Positions 48,716 to 58,100 of a stretch of DNA of 64,000 bases are shown one piece after another. Both the position numbers and the translations under genes were made by a program. The DNA is taken from contig CM056380.1 of NCBI GenBank assembly GCA_029718625.1, positions 13,550,940 through 13,614,939 of the forward strand, in the 5' to 3' direction. How positions within the stretch are numbered: position 1 is the stretch's first letter; each line of letters opens with the position of its first letter. The notes beneath the pieces were generated by a model. That model made no database searches. It was given only the letters and a program-made list of their open reading frames with translations, and was not told the DNA's origin. The stretch comes from Synaphobranchus kaupii. Its lineage: Eukaryota; Chordata; Actinopteri; Anguilliformes; Synaphobranchidae.

Positions 48716-49040
48716 AATCAATCAAGCAAGCAAGCAATCAATCTACGTACAGTAGCTTTGACTGTGGTTTTCACAAATTCTGGTGTTTGTCACATTGGCC
48801 AGAAGTCTGTATCCCCGAAACGTGTTGTGACAGGACCTGGAAACCTGAGTCATAGATGACATGAAAGGTACTGTGTGGTTTTGAAGTGTGCTGGCAGTTT
48901 CACAGCACCAGTCCCCTCTTCAGATGCCTATTCAATGGCTCCATCATGCTCTTCACATTAAAAACGCCTTTCATTCCCCCGGGACACCTCAAACGGGATA
49001 CGTCAGCGCCTTGATCCGGCCCTGCGCATTTCCTGACCCA
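48716..49040. other. intergenic segment
   Basis: Short (CAAT/CAAG)n near 48715-48745. Nothing else recognised. Confidence 0.4.
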
Positions 49041-49042
49041 CC

Positions 49043-49050
49043 TACACACA

Positions 49051-49141
<91 letters not shown>
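49043..49141 (+). repeat. (CA)n microsatellite
   Basis: About 47 CA units. Confidence 0.97.
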
Positions 49142-49143
<2 letters not shown>

Positions 49144-51737
49144 TTTCACAAATACTGTGCATGCTGCTGATGTCATCTCTCTACGCACAACTTTGTTGAC
49201 ATTTTGAGAACGTAAAATTTTGAGGTTCTACCTGATATTTTGTCAAAAATGAGTAAACATGGGAATGCTCTTTGTGATGTCAATTTGCAATATAAAACAC
49301 ATTATTATTTTCCACATGATTTAAACTCATTTTACTTTAAAAACATGTTAAAACTAGCTTGCAATGCTATGGGTCTTGAAAAATCTAAAGCTTTGTATCC
49401 GGAGAACACAGAACACACACGTATTGTACACTACCGGTGCCTTGAATGTCAGGCCTTTCTCCTTAATATCTGTGGCTCTCTAATCTTCCAGAATGAATGG
49501 CACATGGCATAAGTCAAGGGCACAATGAGGGAAAATGTACCCCAAAACCCCCTACCCCCCAAGGAATGAGTACAGTTTAAGCAAATCAGTGAGGGATTCT
49601 GGGTACCCTATAGAGGAGCCATACGGAACATAATAAGAGCATTGACAGCACACAGATTGTACTGTTGCACGTCCATATCAGTGAGGAACACAAGCAGCCC
49701 CTGCTGGCCACATGTGGTACTGACTGCAGGCAATGAAAGGGCCCAGAGTCGGACCTGGGACTCTTCTCAAGAAGGCCTCAATGGTACAGCCCAAAAACCC
49801 ACTTACATTAGGGATTACCACAGAAACACAAACATGGAGAATCAGTCCAAAGGCAAGTTTATAAATGAAACTTTATTAACAAAAAAATATAAATAATAAT
49901 AATAATTATGGGTGTAACGGTACACAAAAGTCACAGTTCGGTATGTACTTCAGTTTTGAAGTCACGCTTCGGTAACAGAGTGCATAATTGCTGCGTCGTG
50001 GATCGTCTAGGCTACACTCGGACTCAGATGAGCGTATCTTTTTTCATTGCTTTCAGCTGTTGTTAGTTAATTGAACAGATTGGAGTCACTCGGCAGCTTA
50101 GTTTATTTTGAATTGTTTGCAGTTAGTCCGTAGCTTGCTCGCTGTAATTGGGGCAGCGACCCGCCTTTTGTGTTGCTAATTAGAACTAGTTGGAACCAGT
50201 TTCACCTGCGTGTATATTAAGCGTGTTTGCAGATCATCACCTCAGAGTGAGTTCTAATTCAACTAGTTCTACACAGCTATACGTACAACATTCACATAGG
50301 AGCCAGCACGGGCAGTGTCTGTTTAAATTCTCTATCAGAAGACGGAGGGGACCATAGATGTCTGATACCTTTGGGATAATGGTTCTGGGTATAACGGCTC
50401 CAGCAAAGATCCAACTACATACATGTTTTCATGTTTCAACTTCTGAGCATGCTCAGATACTTCGGAATCATTAGCCTTCATCTCCTTTCTGTTTGATGGA
50501 GGCTGTTTTCTATTGCTTTTCCACACACTGAAAAGTACAGTTTCCACTTTCCCGTTGGGTGCATCGTTTAACCCGAAAACACCACAGACTGCTGTTTACT
50601 CTCACACTCTTCAAAAGACGTTTGATGTTCTGATAATGCCGTTAACTCTGCATGTAATTATAACTGATAATTATGGGCAGAGAGCTCTTGTTTCAATTTG
50701 GTGCGTTAACTTCAAAGTCTGCAAATCTGTAACCTCTAGGGTTTACAAACATAAGAGCTTATTAACATTATTAATAGTAGTTATAGTAGTAGAAGGAATA
50801 ATAATAATGATAATAATAATAATTGTTGTCATCATTATCATCCTCATCCTCATCATCATCACTTAGTTCTAACAGTTAATTAGCAAACTATGACAATGTG
50901 TCATGTCCTCATACCACAGCATATTTATATTATAATATATCTATAAACAAAAACATGCAAATATGACTGAAAAAACTGAACTGGAATTGGACAACAAAAT
51001 ATCATTTAAAATGCTATCTTTGAGGTCAGATGCTAAATAGTGTTATGAAAACATAATCAATGATCAAAATTGTTTTTCTTCATTGGTCTTTTAAGGATAG
51101 ATCCCTGTTAAGTGATGTCAGTCCTTTTAGGTTCAGACAGCTGAATATCTTCTTCCTGTAAACGGAAACCATTGTAATATGGTTCCTGCCAGTTTGTCCT
51201 ATTTTTCAGATGAAAAAAAAGATTTAAGACAAGAACAGTTCTGAACTTCAACAATAAAGTCGTAGATAATTTATAACCTTTCCAAGTGAGCAGTCCGAGT
51301 GCTAGGATTTTAATGGAAGCTGGATTGAAATCGTACGTTTTTCCAAGATAATCATAACTTTACTGGGTCTGTATTCTACATTAGTTTAAATCAGTGACAC
51401 AACAATAATACAAAGATTAAACTTTCCCCAGCAGCTCCAATATTGAGGAGAAAAGTATTTTGACTCATTTTGACTGCTTAGGGGTCTTCCGTTTATAAAC
51501 ACAGTGTTGGTTTGTCATCCAATGTCAAACCTAACTAGCCTGCTGAGAAATTTGAAACCATGGCATGTAAGAAATTGCATTTCGCTGAGAACCTGGAACT
51601 AAGATGTGAATTAAACCGAAAAGCTGAAGTGCTATAGTAAAGTCAGCAGACTGGCAGAGCTTGGAAAAACACCTTAAGTAAACCTCACCGTTTCCTAGGG
51701 CATAGTAGTAACAAAAGAGATATTGTTACAGGATTCT
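49142..51737. other. intergenic segment upstream of cimip1
   Basis: A fragment at 49911-49990 (gggtgtaacggtacacaaaa and gttcggta repeats) resembles an end of a fish hAT element, at low confidence. Trinucleotide AT-rich repeats lie at 50775-50865. No exon recognised. Confidence 0.4.
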
Positions 51738-51751
51738 GTTGCTATGGTGGC
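51738..51751 (-). promoter_or_regulatory. RFX X-box-like motif upstream of cimip1
   Basis: GTTGCTATGGTGGC; its reverse complement GCCACCATAGCAAC fits the X-box plan of two half sites with a 2-bp AT spacer. The GTTGCY half is perfect and the other half weaker. It lies 48 bp upstream of the cimip1 ATG. RFX factors with FOXJ1 drive motile-cilium genes, so the motif suits the gene. Confidence 0.55.
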
Positions 51752-51769
51752 GGCAAACATATCTGCCAG

Positions 51770-51792
51770 GTGAGAGAGAGAGAGAGAGAGAG
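51770..51792 (+). repeat. (GA)n in the cimip1 leader
   Basis: GTGAGAGAG run between the X-box-like motif and the ATG. CAG followed by GTGAGA at its left edge (51767-51775) looks like a splice donor, but no acceptor lies between it and the ATG, so it is probably a decoy. Confidence 0.8.
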
Positions 51793-51798
51793 GAAAAT

Positions 51799-51857
51799 AT
51801 GGCTACATCCAAAACACCAGGCAAGCCGTGCAACTTTGTGGATCACGATCAAATCTG
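51799..51857 (+). CDS. cimip1: cimip1 exon 1 (coding part)
   Basis: Reads [13 protein letters not shown], then VDHDQI, and ends with TG, the first two bases of the Trp codon. The donor is GTAAAT (51858-51863). The matching human segment has DEIWKYR at this point. A (GA)n run directly precedes the ATG. Confidence 0.9.
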
Positions 51858-52514
51858 GTAAATCTTCCTCATTTTAATTCTTCACGTTTATGTGCAATAA
51901 TATGACTGCATTTGTATTTTATTGGAATTGCATGCTCAGTCTGTAATTCAGTCAGCCATCTGCTTCTTCTTCTTCTTCTTCTTCTTCTTCTTCTTCTTCT
52001 TCTTCTATTATCTCATAGTAGAAGCAGCAGCAGTAGTATTTGCAGCAGCAGTAGTAGTAGTAGTAGTAGTAGTAGAAGAAGTAGTGATGGTAGTAGTAGT
52101 AGCAATAACAGTAGTAGTAGAAGTAACAGTATAAGCAGCAATAGTAGAGGTTGTATTTTTTATATTTCTCTCATAAAAATGAAGCAATGATATAGGTGGG
52201 TTTGTACCTATTATAAGCAGTGTTGTGAATAACAGTATTTAAAACGGTAAAACGGGAGGGGGCATCAGTTACAAGAAGCAAAAACCTGACATCACTGAAC
52301 AAGAAGGTACATTTTAAAATGTTAACTGTAAGTCAGAGTAACAGGTTTTTTTAAATCTTGCAAGCAAACGTGTTCGGATTGTGGTGAAATTGAATATGAT
52401 TAAAATAATGGCCTCGCTTACTTCCAGTACTTCCGGAATATTTGAAGGTCATCGATTTGGTTTAGGCAAAAAAAAGATTTTTGAAAAAGTTTTTTTAAAA
52501 TCTGTTGAGATTAA

Positions 52515-52554
<40 letters not shown>

Positions 52555-55500
52555 AGGTGGTGTAGAGTGGACAGCTATAATTATATAGTGTGATAATTAT
52601 AGCTAAGTATGATTTTAAAGAACTGTTTTGGTTTGCCTGAAGAACTCCCATACATATGGCGAAAACATGTTTTTCCAGAAGATTCTTCCTCCGTGCCCAA
52701 TTTGTTCCTTTCGTCTATGTGTCTTTCATGATCTTTGAGTAAAATCAGTGCAACATCACACTGCATTTCACCCTGTTACAAACTACAAAATACCTCCAAA
52801 TTAAAGGTACCTCTATCTTGCGATCAAAATAGGGGAGGAGTAGGTGGTTTTGGTGAATATTTCACATACATGTACTTATAAAATTTCAAAAGGTACTGCA
52901 CGTGCGTGATCACCAAAAAGTCATAACTGAAGGGAAAAAGAGGCTCCACACACCAATAGATGCCTTAGTGTTTTAAAATGAGGATAAACACGTTTTGGCG
53001 TCAAGCTTTCATCAGTGTGAAACAAAAAGACAACGAAAGGCCTCTATGTATAGGTTAAACATTCTTCAGCTGATGACACTTAAATGTCTTCATTTCACAA
53101 GTCTTAAAGGGACAGTCATAAATAAAATTAATTTTGTGCACGGAGTGTCCTTTTTCCTTGAAATGTATGCACTTGAAATACTGTAGTTTCCTGAGGGCAC
53201 TGTCTGTCATAAACTCTGTATCTGCTGTGTCACTTATAGTAAGGTTTCAGGTGCTCTCCCCAATCAATTCTGTAGTTCTAATTAAATACAATACATAAAA
53301 TAACCTCAGAACGCCTGCATGTTGCGCTCACCATTCTGTTCTTCATCAGATTTTATTTCAGGAACGTTGTACAGATGAGTAGGAAGCTATGTTTACTGAT
53401 CCGTCTTTAAATGCCTTTTACCGCTTGCAGGAAAGCGCACATAAATATGGAACTGGAATCTGCCAAGAACTGGCCTCAGAAATGGGGCTTTCTGACCGAG
53501 TCTTACAACCAGGTGAGACCATAACAGCTGTCCTTAGAAATGGGGCTTTCTGACCGAGTCTTACAACCAGGTGAGACCATAACAGCTGTCCTTAGAAATG
53601 GGGCTTTCTGACCGAGTCTTACAACCAGGTGAGACCATAACAGCTGTCCTTAGAAATGGGGCTTTCTGACCGAGTCTTACAACCAGGTGAGACCATAACA
53701 GCTCTCCTTAGAAATGGGGCTTTCTGACCGAGTCTTACAACCAGGTGAGACCATAACAGCTCTCCTTAGAAATGGGGCTTTCTGACCGAGTCTTACAACC
53801 AGGTGAGACCATAACAGCTCTCCTTAGAAATAGGGCTTTCTGACCGAGTCTTACAACCAGGTGAGATCATAACAGCTGTCCTCAGAAATGGGGCTTTCTG
53901 ACCGAGTCTTACAACCAGGTGAGACCATAACAGTTGCCCTCAGAAATGGGGCTTTCTGACAGAGTCTTACAACCAGGTGAGACCATAACAGGCATCCTCA
54001 GAAATGGGGTTTTCTGACCGAGTCTTACAACCAGGTGAGACCATAACAGCTGTCCTCAGAAATGGGGCTTTCTGACCGAGTCTTACAACCAGGTGAGACC
54101 ATAACAGCTGTCCTCAGAAATGGGGTTTTCTGACAGAGTCTTACAACCAGGTGAGACCATAACAGCTCTCCTTAGAAATGGGGCTTTCTGACCAAGTCTT
54201 ACAACCAGGTGAGACCATAACAGCCGTCCTCAGAAATACTACTCTCTCTTTCAATGTTAATTCTCCTGGGGTTTCAAAGGATGGCGTTCGTTGGCCCGTT
54301 GAAAATCACATTGTTTGTCAATAACTGTAATTACTAAGACTGAGTTCTGTAGCATTATTGCCTCTTTATAAAGTAGCACCAAAGCTGAAGTAGGTTGCTC
54401 CTGGCTAAAAGCAAATATCGGCATGAATAAGAACGTGGAAATGTTTTCAGTTTTTCAAAAGGAGGGTAAAGGAAAGACGGCCTCTTCGCAGAAGTATCAC
54501 AACAAACAGCGTAAAAAAATCCTCCGTAAAATTACAGTAGGAATATTTTGCTATCGTGGCTTTGTCAACTCCAAGTCCACACTTCCTTCCTGTATCTTTA
54601 AAAAATGCTCTACAATCTACAAAGAGTTGATGTGAAACAAAAACAGCTGTGCCAAAATGTTTTGTGGGGGGTGAATATGTGCAGACAGGCAGCAGGTGTG
54701 GAAGTGTCTCTCACCTGTTCAGGTGATTGTTTTACCAGGCAATGCAGGAGAGCAGCCACGTGACTCACAGAATCCTGAAACTGGAACTTCCTCAACACCT
54801 GAAGACACGCCCAGCGACGCCACCTGAGGAATACCTGGAGGTGACCATTTCCTGTCGCGTCTGCTTTCACACCTGTCTGGCAGAGCAGCTGTGATCTATC
54901 AGACAAAAGCAAAGCGTTTTTTTTTATAAATATAGTCTATAAATATACTCCTGTTTTCTCTCTGGGGAAGAAGCTATTCCTCAGTCGGTTGGTGCAGGAT
55001 CTTATTGTCCTATTCTGTAAATATAATCCTTTTTTGCTTGTGAAGGAAGTCAGTTAGTTTGGATAGTGTAAGGAACTTGTCCATAAACGTTTTCAGCTCT
55101 ACTATTTATAAGTTCAAACACCACTGTCGAACAGACAAACGGTTGGGTGGTAATAAATTTGGTACCTGTGTCATATGCAATAACAACACATACCTGTGTC
55201 TTGTACAGTAACAGGATGATAACACAAACCTGTCTCATATACCAGTATACTACACAGCCATGATGAACTCACTTGCTCTATCACACTGTTGAAAGGTTTT
55301 TGCAGGAATTTTGTCAACTGTCACACAGAGCATTAGAAAGAAATCATGGTTAAGAAGACTGAGTTACTGAGCTTAATTAGCGAATAGACTGAACTTATTG
55401 AGCACATACATTTTAAATTAAACATCTATTCTCCCTACTATTCAGGACACCTTCCCTCTCTCGTATAATTGCAGGTTTATGTTATGCGTGTAACATGTTC

Positions 55501-56780
55501 AGTTGAAGACGATCAGGGATCTGTAGGGAGCGTGTTATGCGTGTAACATGTTCAGTTGAAGACGGTCAGGGATCTGTAGGGAGCGTGTTATGCGTGTAAC
55601 ATGTTCAGTTGAAGACGATCAGGGATCTGTAGGGAGCGTGTTATGCGTGTAACATGTTCAGTTGAAGACGATCAGGGATCTGTAGGGAGCGTGTTATGCG
55701 TGTAACATGTTCAGTTGAAGACGATCAGGGATCTGTAGGGAGCGTGTTATGCGTGTAACATGTTCAGTTGAAGACGATCAGGGATCTGTAGGGAGCGTGT
55801 TATGCGTGTAACATGTTCAGTTGAAGACGATCAGGGATCTGTAGGGAGCGTGTTATGCGTGTAACATGTTCAGTTGAAGACGGTCAGGGATCTGTAGGGA
55901 GCGTGTTATGCGTGTAACATGTTCAGTTGAAGACGATCAGGGATCTGTAGGGAGCGTGTTATGCGTGTAACATGTTCAGTTGAAGACGATCAGGGATCTG
56001 TAGGGAGCGTGTTATGCGTGTAACATGTTCAGTTGAAGACGATCAGGGATCTGTAGGGAGCGTGTTATGCGTGTAACATGTTCAGTTGAAGACGGTCAGG
56101 GATCTGTAGGGAGCGTGTTATGCGTGTAACATGTTCAGCTGAAGACGATCAGGGATCTGTAGGGAGCGTGTTATGCGTGTAACATGTTCAGTTGAAGACG
56201 ATCAGGGATCTGTAGGGAGCGTGTTATGCGTGTAACATGTTCAGTTGAAGACGATCAGGGATCTGTAGGGAGCGTGTTATGCGTGTAACATGTTCAGTTG
56301 AAGACGGTCAGGGATCTGTAGGGAGCGTGTTATGCGTGTAACATGTTCAGTTGAAGACGATCAGGGATCTGTAGGGAGCGTGTTATGCGTGTAACATGTC
56401 CAGTTGAAGACGATCAGGGATCTGTAGGGAGCGTGTTATGCGTGTAACATGTTCAGTTGAAGACGATCAGGCATCTGTAGGGAGCGTGTTATGCGTGTAA
56501 CATGTTCAGTTGAAGACGGTCAGGGATCTGTAGGGAGCGTGTTATGCGTGTAACATGTTCAGTTGAAGACGATCAGGGATCTGTAGGGAGCGTTTATAGC
56601 GGTATCTATGTCTCCCTGCCACAGGTGCGGCCGTCCCCTCCCGTTCCCCAGACGACGCAGGCGCTCATCGGCTGGCGCTCGGCAGTGCCGGGGCTACAGC
56701 TCGAGCGGTACGGGCGGGTGCAGCGCGGCAAGAACAGCTTCCTGAAAGAGCTGGGCTGGGCTCTGGACGCCTGCAGCTAA
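51799..56780 (+). CDS. cimip1: cimip1 (C20orf85/LLC1 homologue), four exons, complete coding sequence
   Basis: Ciliary microtubule inner protein 1, a small protein that in the human and bovine structures sits inside axonemal doublet microtubules of motile cilia. Exons 51799-51857, 53431-53512, 54739-54840 and 56625-56780 join to 399 nt: 132 residues and TAA. Human C20orf85 is 137 residues. Family blocks in order: DHDQIW-K near residues 15-21, [15 protein letters not shown] at the end of exon 2, KLELP and RPATP in exon 3, [20 protein letters not shown] in exon 4. Every boundary has GT/AG sites and compatible phases (2, 0, 0). The ATG has A at -3 and G at +4. The C-terminal tail after the GWRSAVPG block differs from mammals but keeps KELGW. 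No signal peptide or membrane segment is seen. Introns 2 and 3 are swollen by minisatellites, one made from exon 2 itself. Divergent pmepa1 33 kb upstream matches the human gene order. Confidence 0.95.
51961..52145 (+). repeat. (CTT)n and (AGT/AGC)n in cimip1 intron 1
   Basis: CTT run at 51961-52007 and AGT/AGC-type triplets at 52019-52145. Confidence 0.95.
52146..53430. other. rest of cimip1 intron 1
   Basis: Holds a (CA)n run at 52517-52551. Otherwise AT-rich with nothing recognisable. Confidence 0.6.
53431..53512 (+). CDS. cimip1: cimip1 exon 2
   Basis: Acceptor CGCTTGCAG ends at 53430. The first base completes Trp, then [12 protein letters not shown] and [15 protein letters not shown] follow. 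It ends in CAG followed by GTGAGA, phase 0. The [10 protein letters not shown] core is the best conserved part of the family. The last 39 nt of this exon, with 19 nt of intron, are repeated in tandem immediately downstream. Confidence 0.93.
53474..54235 (+). repeat. 58-bp minisatellite derived from cimip1 exon 2 and its donor
   Basis: The phrase GAGTCTTACAACCAGGTGAG, or a one-base variant, recurs at exact 58-bp steps. The units anchored on the gaccgag block start at 53494, 53552, 53610 and so on to 54190, 13 in all. The first unit is the real exon end. Each unit is 39 nt of exon sequence plus 19 nt of intron. Several copies carry CTTAG instead of CTCAG. The array fills the first part of intron 2. 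Confidence 0.95.
54236..54738. other. rest of cimip1 intron 2
   Basis: Non-repetitive; the branch-site region before exon 3 has cacctgttcaggtgattg, a short inverted repeat. No other exon seen. Confidence 0.55.
54739..54840 (+). CDS. cimip1: cimip1 exon 3
   Basis: Acceptor TTTTACCAG ends at 54738; donor GTGACC begins at 54841. 102 nt, phase 0 to 0, reading [13 protein letters not shown], then [21 protein letters not shown]. It aligns with the human KIELPERFRIRPVTPVEKYI stretch. A TGCAG at 54742-54746 could serve as an alternative acceptor, but it would leave 94 nt and break the reading frame. Confidence 0.88.
54841..55480. other. left part of cimip1 intron 3
   Basis: AT-rich, with no repeat until the 53-bp array. 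A good-looking but unused acceptor context (ataattgcaggt) lies at 55466-55477. Confidence 0.5.
55481..56593 (+). repeat. 53-bp minisatellite in cimip1 intron 3, 21 copies
   Basis: GTTATGCGTGTAACATGTTC recurs every 53 bp from 55481 to 56541. Copies differ at only one or two sites (gacgatc or gacggtc), so the array is young or homogenised. It ends about 32 bp before the exon 4 acceptor. TGTTA and TAACA in each unit form a short inverted repeat. Confidence 0.97.
56625..56780 (+). CDS. cimip1: cimip1 exon 4 (last coding exon)
   Basis: Acceptor CCCTGCCACAG ends at 56624, only about 30 bp after the last unit of the 53-bp minisatellite. Reads [18 protein letters not shown], then [15 protein letters not shown], then [14 protein letters not shown] and [12 protein letters not shown] and IGWRSAVPG are family signatures. 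The exon is clearly richer in G+C than the flanking intron. Confidence 0.95.
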   Translation: MRPSPPVPQTTQALIGWRSAVPGLQLERYGRVQRGKNSFLKELGWALDACS

Positions 56781-56792
56781 TGCCTGATACTG

Positions 56793-57105
56793 TCCAATCA
56801 GATACCCCTCACACCTGATACTGTCCAATCAGATACCCCTCACACCTGATACTGTCCAATCAGATACCCCTCACAACCCAGCCAACTCAAACCTAACTAA
56901 CCACAACCCAACTAATTCCAACCCAACTAAACCCAACCCAACCAAATACAACCCAGCTGACTACAATCCAACTAAACTCAACCCAGCTAACCACAACCCT
57001 ACTAACGTCAACCCAGCCAACTCCAGCCCAACTAACCATAATCGAATCAACTGCAACCCAGCAATCCCCAACCCAACTAACCACAACCCAGCCAACTAGT
57101 TACTA
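56793..57105 (+). repeat. short tandem repeats in the cimip1 3' flank
   Basis: 56793-56877 holds about three copies of a 31-bp unit containing tgtccaatcag. 56877-57105 is a degenerate CCAACTAA/CCACAACCC repeat of roughly 17 bp. Both follow the cimip1 stop and may be in its 3' UTR. No convincing AATAAA lies close by; an AATAAA occurs only near 57668. Confidence 0.75.
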
Positions 57106-58100
57106 ATTACATGTAATATATACCAGGGTATACTATATATTATAAATATATTACAATTGTGTTTGTAAATATGCCTGTACAATTATCATAGGTAAGAATT
57201 TAAGCATTTTAGCATAGATCATACAATTAAGAAAAAAAACCTATTGTGTAATGTTAAAATTAATTTGTGGTAAAGCAATATTGTTTCTGATTGTCAACCA
57301 AATGAACCAGATATAATAATAATAATCATTATTGTTATTCTTATTATCCTGCCAAAGCTGTTGGTATCATTTATGGCTGTTGCTGTTGACATACAGAATC
57401 TACTAAGGACTGAAAGCCTTTCTCCTCTTACAGTACAGTGCATTTTGGTTTTAGAAAGAGATGAACCAAGAATAATACAACCAATGAGGGGCTGTTGTGT
57501 TCTGTTGGAAATTAATTCCACACTTGGGAACCCAGTTGAGACCATTCCAAAGATCTGAGTGACATAAATTTTGTTTTGCTCTGCTCAGCAAATGTTATTC
57601 AGTTGTGTGCGCACCCATATATCATGCTACACGCTCTGTCACAATGTCTTGCAAAGGGTGGCAAACTAATAAAAGATGAATGAATTGCTAAATTGTTGGC
57701 CAACTGATTGTTTTATCAAGTGCTACTTGGAAAAAAGGATATTAGCTTTATCTTCATTTGAATCTCTATCTGTGTGATGTGACACGCAGAGAGACTGCCA
57801 TTTTGGCTCAGACTCCTGGCCTTGTGTCACTGCCATACATGCAGCTGTGTCACAGTGAATGTAATCTCACAGTGCAGCTGCACCGCCATTCCCCCAAACC
57901 CTCTCCTCCCTGCCCACTCTCAGGGGCCATGTTGCAGAACACAGAATTAATAATGATCAAATCAGATTTTTTAAATAATCAGTAGAAAAGCGTGGCTGTT
58001 ATTTGGGAATAGAAAGTGAAAAAGGCCATCAAAATTATGACTTAAAAAGGACATTGTCCCACTGGCATGGCGATATGTTATAGAAAGAAATAATTAAATA
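57106..58100. other. non-repetitive DNA between cimip1 and the 28-bp array
   Basis: AT-rich sequence with a short (AAT)n run near 57315-57330. A short open frame at 57361-57558 has no recognisable family. Nothing else is supported. Confidence 0.5.

Noticed and set aside
54610..54912. 100-codon minus-strand frame across cimip1 exon 3
   Set aside because: Shadow of the real plus-strand exon, which has splice sites and family similarity.
56544..56624. Upstream extension of the exon 4 open frame into the 53-bp repeat
   Set aside because: The frame is open by chance through the last repeat unit. The CCACAG acceptor and protein alignment start the exon at 56625.
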